This document shows positions 9,073 through 19,681 of a stretch of DNA of 53,476 nt, piece by piece. This stretch comes from Methanocalculus sp. (GTDB taxonomy: Archaea > Halobacteriota > Methanomicrobia > Methanomicrobiales > Methanocorpusculaceae), in the NCBI GenBank assembly GCA_013329165.1, contig DUKV01000001.1, positions 1-53,476 of the forward strand. The letters are read 5' to 3'. How positions within the stretch are numbered: the stretch's first letter is position 1; every line of letters starts with the position of its first letter. The translations under genes and the position numbers were made by a program. A model generated the notes under the pieces. It was not told where the DNA came from, did no database searches, and worked only from the letters and a program-made list of their open reading frames with translations.

Positions 9073-9816
9073 ATGCTAAATAACAAGGTGATGCTTATTA
9101 CAGGGGCCAGCAGGGGAATCGGGCGGGCAACCGCCCTTCTCGCTGCGGCAAACCATGCAAAGGTCATTGTGAATTATCATGTCAACGACAGTGCAGCAGG
9201 GGAGCTGGTTGATCTGATAAAACAGGATGGCGGAGATGCAATTGCCGTTCAGGCAGATGTTTCAAATGAAGATGATATTAAACGGATGTTTCGGACAATA
9301 AGAGAAACATATGGCCATCTGGACATTCTTGTGAATAATGCCGGAATAATGAAGAACAACCTTCTCATCATGACTCCCACGGCAGAGTTTGACGAAGTGG
9401 TGGCAACTAACTGCAAAGGTTCGTTTCTGTGTTTACAGTACGCCGCAAAGATGATGATGAGAAAGAGGTCCGGCAAGATTATCAATCTGTCTTCAATAGT
9501 CGGAGTCAATGGGAATAGCGGTCAGATTGTCTATTCTGCAAGCAAAGCATTCGTCATCGGCATGACAAAATCTGCCGCCAAGGAACTGGGGCAGTTTGGA
9601 ATATCGGTTAATGCTGTGGCGCCAGGTATTATTGATACGGATCTGAACTGCATTATTAAAGAAGAAGTTTTAGAATCCTTAATCCAGAATAACATTGCAT
9701 TTAAAAGGTTGGGGACTCCTGAAGATGTCGCTAAAGTAATAATTTTTTTGAGTTCTTCACTTGGGGACTATATTAGCGGCCAAGTTATCGGTGTAGATGG
9801 TTGTCAAGTAATGTAA
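9073..9816 (+). CDS. FabG-like short-chain dehydrogenase/reductase
   Basis: A classical SDR of about 248 residues: NADP-binding TGASRGIGRA, NNAG, catalytic serine in INLSSIVG, YSASK active site and the C-terminal SGQVIGVDGCQVM. The closest well-known relatives are 3-oxoacyl-ACP reductases, so it may reduce a 3-keto group on the ACP-bound chain. ATG 9073 sits five bases after AGGGTGAG; a GTG at 9064 is possible. SDR substrates are hard to predict, and a sugar substrate cannot be excluded. Confidence 0.82.
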   Translation: MLNNKVMLITGASRGIGRATALLAAANHAKVIVNYHVNDSAAGELVDLIKQDGGDAIAVQADVSNEDDIKRMFRTIRETYGHLDILVNNAGIMKNNLLIMTPTAEFDEVVATNCKGSFLCLQYAAKMMMRKRSGKIINLSSIVGVNGNSGQIVYSASKAFVIGMTKSAAKELGQFGISVNAVAPGIIDTDLNCIIKEEVLESLIQNNIAFKRLGTPEDVAKVIIFLSSSLGDYISGQVIGVDGCQVM

Positions 9817-9829
9817 TTTTGGTAGATTG

Positions 9830-10576
9830 ATGATACATATGCAGAAATGCCTGGTCGATTGGGATACAACGTTATTCAACAAGAACGTTTTTGAAATTCA
9901 CGACAGTGATAGTTTTGACAGGCGCGAATTAAAAGAGATTGACAATAGTTGTTATTTCGATGAGGCGTTTATGAGCTTTATGAAAGTGAATAACCACGAT
10001 CTCGAAAAGATACATTATCTGGAAGAACTTGGCTTCAATTATATGGAATCACAATATGAAGTTGAAAAATCACTTGCTGTCCCGTACAAGGTTTCACCTT
10101 TTTCAAAACATTGTTCATTACACGTTCTGGATTATTCAGATACAAAAACGATCGAGAATATTGAAAACATAATTATAACCGCCTTCGATACCGATCGCTA
10201 TTACCTTGATCCCAAATTGGATAAGAGATGTTCGGGTTTGCGGTATAAAAATTGGTTTTTAACTTCATTTGATGACCAAAATTTTTCTACATATTATTAT
10301 ACATCAAGAAAACAAGATAAAATCGTTGGATTTTTAATGGTTAAAACCGAACCCAATGAAGTCTATCTCGCGTTAGGTGGTATTTCACACGATTTTAAAG
10401 GTTATGGGTTCTATGCCAGTTTGTTAATCGATTATCTAAATTATGCATTTTCACAAGGAAATAAAAAATTTTATTCCTCAATTTCAAGTCACAACTTGGA
10501 AATCCTGAACATTTACATATATTTAGGTTTCAGTGTGGTTGATGAGAAAATTGTGATGAGAAAGATCTATCAGTAA
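9830..10576 (+). CDS. GNAT N-acyltransferase resembling WecD (dTDP-Fuc4N acyltransferase)
   Basis: About 248 residues. The layout follows enterobacterial WecD/RffC: an N-terminal WDTTLFNKNVFEI (compare WE-aFFG-N), a central YLEELGFNYMESQYEVE, an AFDTDRYYLDPKLD segment, then the GNAT acetyl-CoA fold (KIVGFLMVK, GISHDFKGYGFYASLL, ISSHNLEILNIYIYLGF). WecD N-acetylates the product of WecE, and a WecE-type gene lies upstream. An acyl carrier module in between suggests that the donor could be an acyl-ACP. The gene is clearly more AT-rich than 4528-9059. ATG 9830 or 9839 are both possible starts. Confidence 0.68.
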   Translation: MIHMQKCLVDWDTTLFNKNVFEIHDSDSFDRRELKEIDNSCYFDEAFMSFMKVNNHDLEKIHYLEELGFNYMESQYEVEKSLAVPYKVSPFSKHCSLHVLDYSDTKTIENIENIIITAFDTDRYYLDPKLDKRCSGLRYKNWFLTSFDDQNFSTYYYTSRKQDKIVGFLMVKTEPNEVYLALGGISHDFKGYGFYASLLIDYLNYAFSQGNKKFYSSISSHNLEILNIYIYLGFSVVDEKIVMRKIYQ

Positions 10577-10602
10577 ACGAATTCGAAGGAGGAGGAATAA
10601 TC

Positions 10603-11556
10603 TTGAATGCCGCATGTTTCCATAAAAGCAAACACCTATCCGAACCCGATCTATGTGAAGAAGACATTCATTGCCCTATCTGTCAGTCAACAAATCGAAT
10701 AAATCGTACAATCCTCCAGGAAGCGCCAGAGATCTATTTAAAACAATGTCTGAATTGTTTTGCCGTATCAGCCTCCCGGTTACCTACAAAAAAAACATTG
10801 GACCTTTATTATAGTTCATTTTATGAATCAAATGATACAAAAATCACTTTTGATGATCCAAAAAGATTTGGAAGACATTTATTCGATCAGACACGTAAAT
10901 ACCTGACCAACGGGAAAAAGACACTCTCAATACTTTATTATGGTGGTGGAATTGGAACAATATCTATAGAATTAGCAAAACGATATCTCGATTTTGGTAT
11001 TCCGGAGGTAAAAGTATTAATTGTAGATTATGAACAAAGTGCACTTATTGATGATATTCCAAATCTCGTTATTAATAATTGTTCTGCGTTATCTGAAGTG
11101 AAGGATCAAAAATTCGACATCATAATCGCATCGGCAATAATTGAACATCTCCCAACACCTAGAACTGAAATTACCTGTTTGTTTGAGTTGTTAAACGAAC
11201 ACGGGCTTATATATTTTAGGAGTCCTTATGTGATGCCGATAATCCTACTATTAAAAAAGCTGAAGATTGATTCCGACTTCACTTACCCGGGGCATATCCA
11301 TGATCTGGGACAGAAATTCTGGGACAATGTGTTAGATACATTTGATCTCAAAAATGGATTCAATATCCTATATTCAAGACCCTCAATAGTAGAAACTACC
11401 TTCTCAAAGCATTTCAGACGGACACTTATTGCATATTTATGTAAGACTCCCTGGTATGTCCTTGGTAACAGATGGCGTTTTGTTGGAGGCTGGGAGATAT
11501 TGATTCAAAAAGGGATTCCGAAAACAACCGAAGATACTCCTGAAAGAGGAACATGA
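10603..11556 (+). CDS. Class I SAM methyltransferase with N-terminal zinc-binding motif
   Basis: 317 residues. The N-terminal CPICQS...QCLNCF arrangement (two CxxC pairs about 28 residues apart) resembles the zinc site of sugar methyltransferases. Motif I is YYGGGIGTISIELA, and IIASAIIEHLPTP is the motif-IV/post-II region. The start is TTG at 10603, supported by an excellent GGAGGAGG at 10588-10595. The stop overlaps the next ATG by four bases. AT-rich like the GNAT gene before it. The substrate is unknown; a deoxysugar is plausible. Confidence 0.75.
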   Translation: MNAACFHKSKHLSEPDLCEEDIHCPICQSTNRINRTILQEAPEIYLKQCLNCFAVSASRLPTKKTLDLYYSSFYESNDTKITFDDPKRFGRHLFDQTRKYLTNGKKTLSILYYGGGIGTISIELAKRYLDFGIPEVKVLIVDYEQSALIDDIPNLVINNCSALSEVKDQKFDIIIASAIIEHLPTPRTEITCLFELLNEHGLIYFRSPYVMPIILLLKKLKIDSDFTYPGHIHDLGQKFWDNVLDTFDLKNGFNILYSRPSIVETTFSKHFRRTLIAYLCKTPWYVLGNRWRFVGGWEILIQKGIPKTTEDTPERGT

Positions 11557-12491
11557 TGGCGGACCAATCATTTTCAGTGGTAATTCCCGTTTATAACAGT
11601 GAAAATACCTTAGTCGAGTTAACTGATAGAATTTCAGCGACATTCTCAAATATATCCGGAGAATACGAAATAGTTTTCATAGATGATTGCAGTTCAGACA
11701 ATAGCTGGCAGGTTTTGGAGAGGATTCATCAGGAAAACATGAATGTAAAAATTATCCATCTTCAGAAGAATTTCGGTCAGCACAATGCTGTTCTCTGCGG
11801 GCTCAATTATGCCAGGGGAGATTATATCATCACCATGGATGACGATCTCCAGAATCCTCCCGAGGAAATTCCGAAATTGATCAATAAGATACAGGAAGGG
11901 TACACGGTGGTATATGGACGATATGGAATGAAGCAACACAGCCGGATTGAAAATTTTTTTAGCAGGCGGTTCCAGACATTTGTTCACCGAATCCTTGATA
12001 TCCCAAATACCGTTTTTATTTCCAGTTTTGCTATATTCACCTCCGATGTTGTGAAAAATATGGTCAGTATCAAATCGTCCTACGTTTTTTTACCTGCGCT
12101 CGTAAGAAATAGTGTTCCGGCCAATAAGATCGTAAATACTGAAGTGATCCATCATCCCCGGATGGTCGGAAAATCTAACTACAATCTCGGGAAATACCTT
12201 GCTCTTTCACTCAATCTTATCATCAATTATTCTGTTTTGCCCCTGCTATTTGTCGGTATTTTTGGTGTGATTGTCAGTCTCATCAGTTTTTGTTATGGCG
12301 CATATATCCTCGTGCGATACATGGCTGATCCAACATATGGTCTCATGGGTTGGACTTCTACAATGGTTGCCCTCACATTCATCGGGGGAATGATCCTATT
12401 TTCAATCGCGATCATTGGGGAATATCTTCGCCGTATTTTAACAGAAGTCTCCTACGGCCAACAATACGTCATCAGCGAAATGGAACTCTGA
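11553..12491 (+). CDS. Family 2 glycosyltransferase, polyprenyl-phosphate sugar synthase type (ArnC/DPM1-like)
   Basis: 312 residues. A GT-A domain (FSVVIPVYNSENTL, IDDCSSDNSW, NFGQHNAVLCGLNYARGDY, the MDDDLQNPPEE metal motif) is followed by two C-terminal membrane helices (about residues 225-252 and 262-287) and the ILTEVSYGQQYVISE end typical of ArnC/GtrB/DPM1 relatives. It should transfer a sugar from a nucleotide to polyprenyl or dolichyl phosphate on the inner membrane face. The SMR-like pair that follows supports this. Which sugar is unknown; the modified Fuc4N is an attractive guess. Confidence 0.85.
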   Translation: MMADQSFSVVIPVYNSENTLVELTDRISATFSNISGEYEIVFIDDCSSDNSWQVLERIHQENMNVKIIHLQKNFGQHNAVLCGLNYARGDYIITMDDDLQNPPEEIPKLINKIQEGYTVVYGRYGMKQHSRIENFFSRRFQTFVHRILDIPNTVFISSFAIFTSDVVKNMVSIKSSYVFLPALVRNSVPANKIVNTEVIHHPRMVGKSNYNLGKYLALSLNLIINYSVLPLLFVGIFGVIVSLISFCYGAYILVRYMADPTYGLMGWTSTMVALTFIGGMILFSIAIIGEYLRRILTEVSYGQQYVISEMEL

Positions 12492-12495
12492 TAGA

Positions 12496-12867
12496 ATGAA
12501 AACCCACTATTTTTCCTTTATCATCCTCGCCATACTCTTTCAGTCTGCTGGAGGCATCTTTGGAAAATATGCCGCTCTCTCGCTTCAGGCTCCTTCCCTC
12601 ATCGGCATTGTGACCAACACCTTCTATATCCTTGGCCTCGTCTGTATGCTACTCCAGGCCATCGTCTGGCAACAGGCACTCATTCATTTCCCGCTCTCCT
12701 TTGCGTATCCGTTCATGAGCCTCTTCAACTTTATCATACTTGTCGCATCGGCACTCCTGTTCCATGAAGGGATTACGGTGGCAAACGTCATCGGACTGCT
12801 TATCATATCGGTAGGGATAGCCGTGGCTTCATCGAAAAATGGGGGTCTTCTATGCTCTTCTCCCTAG
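12496..12867 (+). CDS. Small SMR/EamA-like membrane protein, first flippase subunit (ArnE-like)
   Basis: 123 residues with four predicted membrane helices (about 6-24, 33-58, 64-88 and 94-111), the size and layout of ArnE-type small multidrug-resistance relatives. ArnE/ArnF heterodimers are proposed to flip polyprenyl-phosphate-linked aminoarabinose. The gene begins four bases after the ArnC-like glycosyltransferase and overlaps the second SMR-like gene by 16 bases, so stoichiometric expression is likely. The function is inferred from fold and context. Confidence 0.72.
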   Translation: MKTHYFSFIILAILFQSAGGIFGKYAALSLQAPSLIGIVTNTFYILGLVCMLLQAIVWQQALIHFPLSFAYPFMSLFNFIILVASALLFHEGITVANVIGLLIISVGIAVASSKNGGLLCSSP

Positions 12868-13196
12868 GCCTTGTCTTACTCGCGGTGCTTCTCACCGGCA
12901 TCAGCCAGGTGCTTCTGAAAAGGGGGGCGGGGAATGGTTGTGGTGGAGGAGAGAGTTTCCTTTCTGCCTATCTGAATCCACATACCATCAGCGCGTATTG
13001 CCTGTTGCTCCTCACCACGATAATTGGAGTCATTGCCTTACAGGTCGTTCCGCTGAAGCTCTTCTATGCCATCGCATCGCTCAACTTTGTGGTGGTGGCG
13101 GGGCTGTCATGGGGTTTTCTGAAAGAGGAGGTTTCAGGGAGGATGCTTGTTGGGATTGGGTTGATTGTGGTTGGGGTGGTGGTGTTTAATGTGTGA
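12852..13196 (+). CDS. Small SMR/EamA-like membrane protein, second flippase subunit (ArnF-like)
   Basis: 114 residues with four predicted membrane helices. LLTGISQVLLKRGAG matches the first helix of SMR-type proteins (the Q-x-x-L-K signature), and the last helices (VVPLKLFYAIASLNFVVVAGLS, MLVGIGLIVVGVVVFNV) are typical. A glycine-rich loop near residues 25-32 is unusual. It overlaps the preceding partner out of frame. Together they form the expected heterodimer for a polyprenyl-phosphate sugar. Confidence 0.72.
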   Translation: MLFSLGLVLLAVLLTGISQVLLKRGAGNGCGGGESFLSAYLNPHTISAYCLLLLTTIIGVIALQVVPLKLFYAIASLNFVVVAGLSWGFLKEEVSGRMLVGIGLIVVGVVVFNV

Positions 13197-13256
13197 GAGA
13201 TTGGATTAAGGGGATGGAAGACGTATCTCTTCTCTTAATGCCAAAATGATCACATA

Positions 13257-14975
13257 TCAGCTTGGTTTGACAGAATACACCCATATCCTCCAAGGAGAAT
13301 CCTCTCTTTCAAATACATCGAGCAAAACAAGGTTATTTTCCTGGCAGTTGAGAATTTCTACGGCAGAGAATACGTAACGTCCTCCCATTTCATACAAGGC
13401 ATCAGAATTGATTTCAAGGTTTTCAATCCTCCTTGGGTTATCCTTGGTATTCATAGAATGATTATCTTCAAGCTCACTTGAAAAAACATAGCAGCGGGAT
13501 CCCCAATAGTCGAAGTACTCCTGAAACTTCTCACTTTTATCCAGCTCTTTCTCTATTATTCTTCGGAATGAATGCTTGTACTCTAATGGATAGTTTGCCT
13601 GATATCCATCCAGTGTATAAAAACCGTTATATTGGGATATGGCTGGATGCATACCAATACTGACCACCCGATATGAGTCTTTTGGAAGAGATATGGTTTC
13701 ATCAATCTCACTGAAGAGTCCCGGGGAGTAAAATTCTTCCCAGCTATATTGACTTGTTAAAAACAGAACGGGACCTCCATATTGATACTCTCCTCCGATA
13801 GCCACATATGCACAAGTGAATAAAAAGGTAATCTGGAGAATAAGAAGAATACTAGCAATCTGCTTTCCATGAGGGCGATGTGAATGAATGATTGCAAGGG
13901 CAAGGGCAAAAATAATGAACCACAACAATGGATGCAGGAAATGAAATCTCCCAAGATTAAAACCATGAAATAGTGGGAAGCTCCGTATAAAAAGTAAATA
14001 CTCTGAGCTTATAAACCCATAAAAGAGTGAAATGAGAACGCATAACCCGATCAGTATGAAAAACAGATCGCACCTCTTTTTCTTAATGAAAAGGATCAGG
14101 CAGGCAATTGCAGTACAGAGACCAATAAAATAGGTGTGGAGGCTTGCTGCATGATACTGGCCAAGGAAAAAATTCTTGACACTCTGTTGTAAGGCGCTGC
14201 CAAAATCGAGTGGAACAAAACCCTGAGCAAACTCCACACGGTGGGAAATGTATCCTGTATCAAGAAACATACTGATGAATAGACGGTATTCAACAAGGCA
14301 ATATACCAGGCAGAGGAGACCAATTGCGATGAAAAAATAAAAATTTGGTTTTCGCGTCACTATAAGATCATATAACCAGAAGACAGACAACGCGACCAGA
14401 ACAAAAAATCCTGTAAGTGCAAAGCTCGAATATAGTGGCATCAATCCAACTATAACCCAATCAATGGCATTCAATTGACCACTTCGAATATTGAGAAACG
14501 CAAAGAGGAGGAGGGGCATGCCTGCCACACTCAACCCACCTGAAGGCCAGAATGGGAGCAAAGCAAAGGCAAGAGAGACACCGACAACGATGAGAGTTGC
14601 TTCTTCCTTTAGGATATGTCGTGAGAGGAGAAGGTACATCCCAATAAATGCGATAATATGCATCAAGGTGAGGTTAATGATATACGCTGTATATGGTTCA
14701 AAAAAAAGATAGAACCATTGGATTACATTGAATTCAGATCCAAATGAGTTACGTGGTATTCCATTCATTATCTGGGGAATGGTTGCATCCATTGAACCAA
14801 ATGTTTGACCACTATGGGAGAGAACAGTGAAAAAAATCACATTTGAATCCAGATTATCATGAACCAGCGTCGGTGTATCTTCACCCATGATATAGAATGG
14901 TGCCAGATAGAGGGCAAGGACAACAAGGGCAATGATAATATACCTATATTCCTTAAAAAAATCTTGAGCCTGCAT
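13257..14975 (-). CDS. Large polytopic membrane protein, GT-C-like (DUF6044/YkoS-like)
   Basis: 572 residues: roughly ten to twelve membrane helices in the first 390 residues, then a soluble C-terminal domain of about 180 residues, probably extracytoplasmic. The first loop after helix 1 holds an acidic motif VHDNLDSN, which fits the metal or donor site of GT-C transferases that use lipid-linked sugars. The overall plan resembles the DUF6044/YkoS family; that name is from memory. The gene is convergent with the ArnC/EF-like set, which could supply its lipid-linked donor. No Shine-Dalgarno precedes the ATG. Confidence 0.6.
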   Translation of the reverse strand: MQAQDFFKEYRYIIIALVVLALYLAPFYIMGEDTPTLVHDNLDSNVIFFTVLSHSGQTFGSMDATIPQIMNGIPRNSFGSEFNVIQWFYLFFEPYTAYIINLTLMHIIAFIGMYLLLSRHILKEEATLIVVGVSLAFALLPFWPSGGLSVAGMPLLLFAFLNIRSGQLNAIDWVIVGLMPLYSSFALTGFFVLVALSVFWLYDLIVTRKPNFYFFIAIGLLCLVYCLVEYRLFISMFLDTGYISHRVEFAQGFVPLDFGSALQQSVKNFFLGQYHAASLHTYFIGLCTAIACLILFIKKKRCDLFFILIGLCVLISLFYGFISSEYLLFIRSFPLFHGFNLGRFHFLHPLLWFIIFALALAIIHSHRPHGKQIASILLILQITFLFTCAYVAIGGEYQYGGPVLFLTSQYSWEEFYSPGLFSEIDETISLPKDSYRVVSIGMHPAISQYNGFYTLDGYQANYPLEYKHSFRRIIEKELDKSEKFQEYFDYWGSRCYVFSSELEDNHSMNTKDNPRRIENLEINSDALYEMGGRYVFSAVEILNCQENNLVLLDVFEREDSPWRIWVYSVKPS

Positions 14976-17193
<2,218 letters not shown>

Positions 17194-17207
<14 letters not shown>

Positions 17208-18273
17208 GTTCGACAGGTATGTTATCAGTGAGAGATCGAGACCATTCGTAATAGCTGAGATTGGTGTTAATTATTATGATGTCGCAAAAGAGAAAAAGAT
17301 AGATCCTCTGGATGCGGCAAAAATGATGGTTGCTGCAGCCGCAGAATCTGGTGCCGATGCAGTGAAATTCCAGACATATAAAGCGGATAATCTTGCCTCT
17401 AAATACTCTCCAGCATACTGGGATACGACCAAGGAAAGAACGCAATCACAATATGAACTTTTTAAAAAGTTTGATTCATTTGGAGAAGATGAATACCAAG
17501 AACTTGCACGTTTCTCTAAGAAACAGCAGGTAATCTTTTTATCGACTCCGTTTGATTTTGAAGCCGTAGATACATTGGATGATTTGATGCCAATTTTCAA
17601 AGTCTCATCCTCTGATATAACAAATACTCCCTTCATTCAGTATATCGCCAAAAAACAAAAACCAATATTTCTTTCAACAGGAGCATCAACTATCGATGAG
17701 ATTGATCATGCTCTAAAGACGATCAAAAATGAAGGTAATGATCAGATCGCTATCATGCATTGTATTCTAAATTACCCTACGGCTTACCAAGATGCCAACC
17801 TTGGCATGATTTCACATTTGAAATCATTATATCCTGACTATCTTATGGGATACTCAGATCATACCCTTCCTGACTCTCAGATGTTTGTTCTTACAACTGC
17901 CGTCTTGCTGGGAGCACAAGTGATTGAGAAGCATTTCACTCTAAATAAAACTCTCCCTGGAAATGATCATTATCATGCAATGGATCCAGAGGACTTGAGA
18001 CGATTTATCTTGAATTTGGATTTTTTACAGGATATTCTGGGGAATTCGGAAAAAACCCCTCTTGAAAGCGAAATGCCATCCCGTATGTATGCACGACGTA
18101 GTATTGTGGCAAAGAGAAAAATCCCCAAAGGTGCTCGAATATCAGAAGATATGGTCACGTTTAAGAGGCCTGGAACAGGTATCGAACCATCAAAAATTGG
18201 AACCATCATTGGAAAAATTGCCCTTAAAACTATCAAAGAAGATGAAATCATCGATTTAAAAACAATTAATTGA
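17194..18273 (+). CDS. Nonulosonic acid synthase (NeuB/PseI/LegI family)
   Basis: Condenses phosphoenolpyruvate with a six-carbon amino sugar to form a sialic-acid-like nine-carbon acid. 359 residues: the NeuB TIM barrel (FVIAEIGVNYYD, SGADAVKFQTYKADNL, FKVSSSDITNTPF, FLSTGAS, YSDHTL, VIEKHFTLNKTLPGNDH) and a C-terminal SAF/antifreeze-like domain (residues 300-359, RRSIVAKRKIPKGARI). It overlaps the NeuA-PseG fusion by 14 bases, ATG after GGGAGTGGG-like sequence. The aminotransferase and acetyltransferase steps are absent, so they would have to be encoded elsewhere if the pathway works. Confidence 0.9.
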
Positions 18274-18300
18274 GTTGCAGAAATTATTGTGGTGAAATTA

Positions 18301-19374
18301 ATGGGTAAAAGAATATATGTCGCACATGGTGCAAAAAGTAACTCGGGAGATTTTCTAATTTTTAATAGAGGTTGGGACCTTCTTAAAAGAGTTTTAGGTA
18401 CAAACAAAATTGAGTTGGTACCTGTAAAACGGTGGGAACCAATCACTGGAGACTGTGATGTTTTGATCATCTTAGGCGGACCGATAATTACACGAAAAAT
18501 GCATCCTCAATCTGTTCATATAAAAAAATACCTAGAAAAAAATAATGTTCCAGTAATCTGTTTAGGTGTTGGTATTTCTGGAAAAGACTATTCCGCTTCA
18601 GAACCATACTTTACTGATCAAGAATCAGTAGATTTTTGGACATCAATCTATAACAGTACAAAACTATTTTCGGTAAGGGATATCGATACATTAGATGTTT
18701 TGAATTATTATAATATTCCTGCAACTCTCACTGGTTGTCCTGCCTTATTTGACTGTGATATTATATCTCATAAAGATACGTTGTTAAATAATATATTTTT
18801 AAATGAAAGTAATTACTTGACTGTATCTATTCCAAATAATACAAAAATGTTTTTTTCACTAGGTGCAATTAGAACGCTTTTTTTTCTATACTATTTAAAC
18901 AAAAAAATATCACGTCTTGATGTTCTTCTCAAAAAGCAGGTGGTTTTCCAACACGGTTATCAATCTTCTGGAAATATACCTATTGCACAATTTGCACGAT
19001 TGATGGGTTATTCGGTAATCGACGGATCTGGTCGAGGTATTAATGAAATTTCTGAAATTCGTGATTCTGGTTTTCATATTGGTACTCGCTTGCATATGAA
19101 CCTTTTTTTCTTATCACAATGCAAGGTATCCTATTTATTGGGTGTTGATAATCGGACTGCTGCATTCTTAAAAACCATACCCACTCCATCAGAAAATTTT
19201 TCAATTAGAGGAATCAAACATTTGGTTGATGAATTCTCTAATGATTTAATTAATTGTGCATTTAAACTAAAATTTTCATTTGTAAAATCTCAGATATTGG
19301 AGCTCTACAGTAAAATGATGGATTATCTTATTCAAGTAAAAAAATTTATTATTGCTGAAGATTCAATAATTTAA
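18301..19374 (+). CDS. Polysaccharide pyruvyl transferase family protein
   Basis: About 357 residues, resembling the CsaB-type pyruvyl transferase family, which adds pyruvate ketals to surface sugars (in CsaB, anchoring S-layer proteins). Visible features: YVAHGAKSNSGDFLIFNRG, LIILGGPIITRKMH, ICLGVGISGKDYS, SVRDIDTLDVLNYYNIPA, TGCPALF, DSGFHIGTRLHMNLFFLSQ. ATG 18301 is preferred; an upstream GTG at 18289 would add four residues. Strongly AT-rich. The acceptor sugar is unknown. Confidence 0.8.
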   Translation: MGKRIYVAHGAKSNSGDFLIFNRGWDLLKRVLGTNKIELVPVKRWEPITGDCDVLIILGGPIITRKMHPQSVHIKKYLEKNNVPVICLGVGISGKDYSASEPYFTDQESVDFWTSIYNSTKLFSVRDIDTLDVLNYYNIPATLTGCPALFDCDIISHKDTLLNNIFLNESNYLTVSIPNNTKMFFSLGAIRTLFFLYYLNKKISRLDVLLKKQVVFQHGYQSSGNIPIAQFARLMGYSVIDGSGRGINEISEIRDSGFHIGTRLHMNLFFLSQCKVSYLLGVDNRTAAFLKTIPTPSENFSIRGIKHLVDEFSNDLINCAFKLKFSFVKSQILELYSKMMDYLIQVKKFIIAEDSII

Positions 19375-19681
19375 GTATAATTCAATTGTTGGAGTACCTA
19401 ATAATGGAAATGATCAACTATCTGGCAACCCCTAAAAGCAGTAACGTCCTCACCATACCTCACATGTGTGAACGCTTCGGCTGCTAAGTCGGGATATCTA
19501 GCCGGGCTGGAGGTTGCCCCAAAGCATTATGCGATGATTGAAGGTGAATGGGATGTGAAGAAGGAATGGTTTTTAAATGTGGGATGGTTGAACAACTGTC
19601 ACTAAAAATCTTGTTGGTAATGATTTAATATTACTTTCATTTAGTCGACCTTATATGGGTAAATAAAATTATATTAATATT
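19375..19681 (+). pseudogene. Intergenic stretch with a degraded coding remnant
   Basis: About 307 bases without an intact gene. A frame from about 19465 reads KSGYLAGLEVAPKHYAMIEG and continues with EWDVKKEWFLNVGWLNNCH to a TAA near 19605, which looks like the tail of a real protein but has no intact upstream portion. I could not assign a family. The last 80 bases are AT-rich (GTCGACCTTATATGGG, then TAATATTATGG) and may hold a TATA box for the gene at 19682. Confidence 0.35.
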
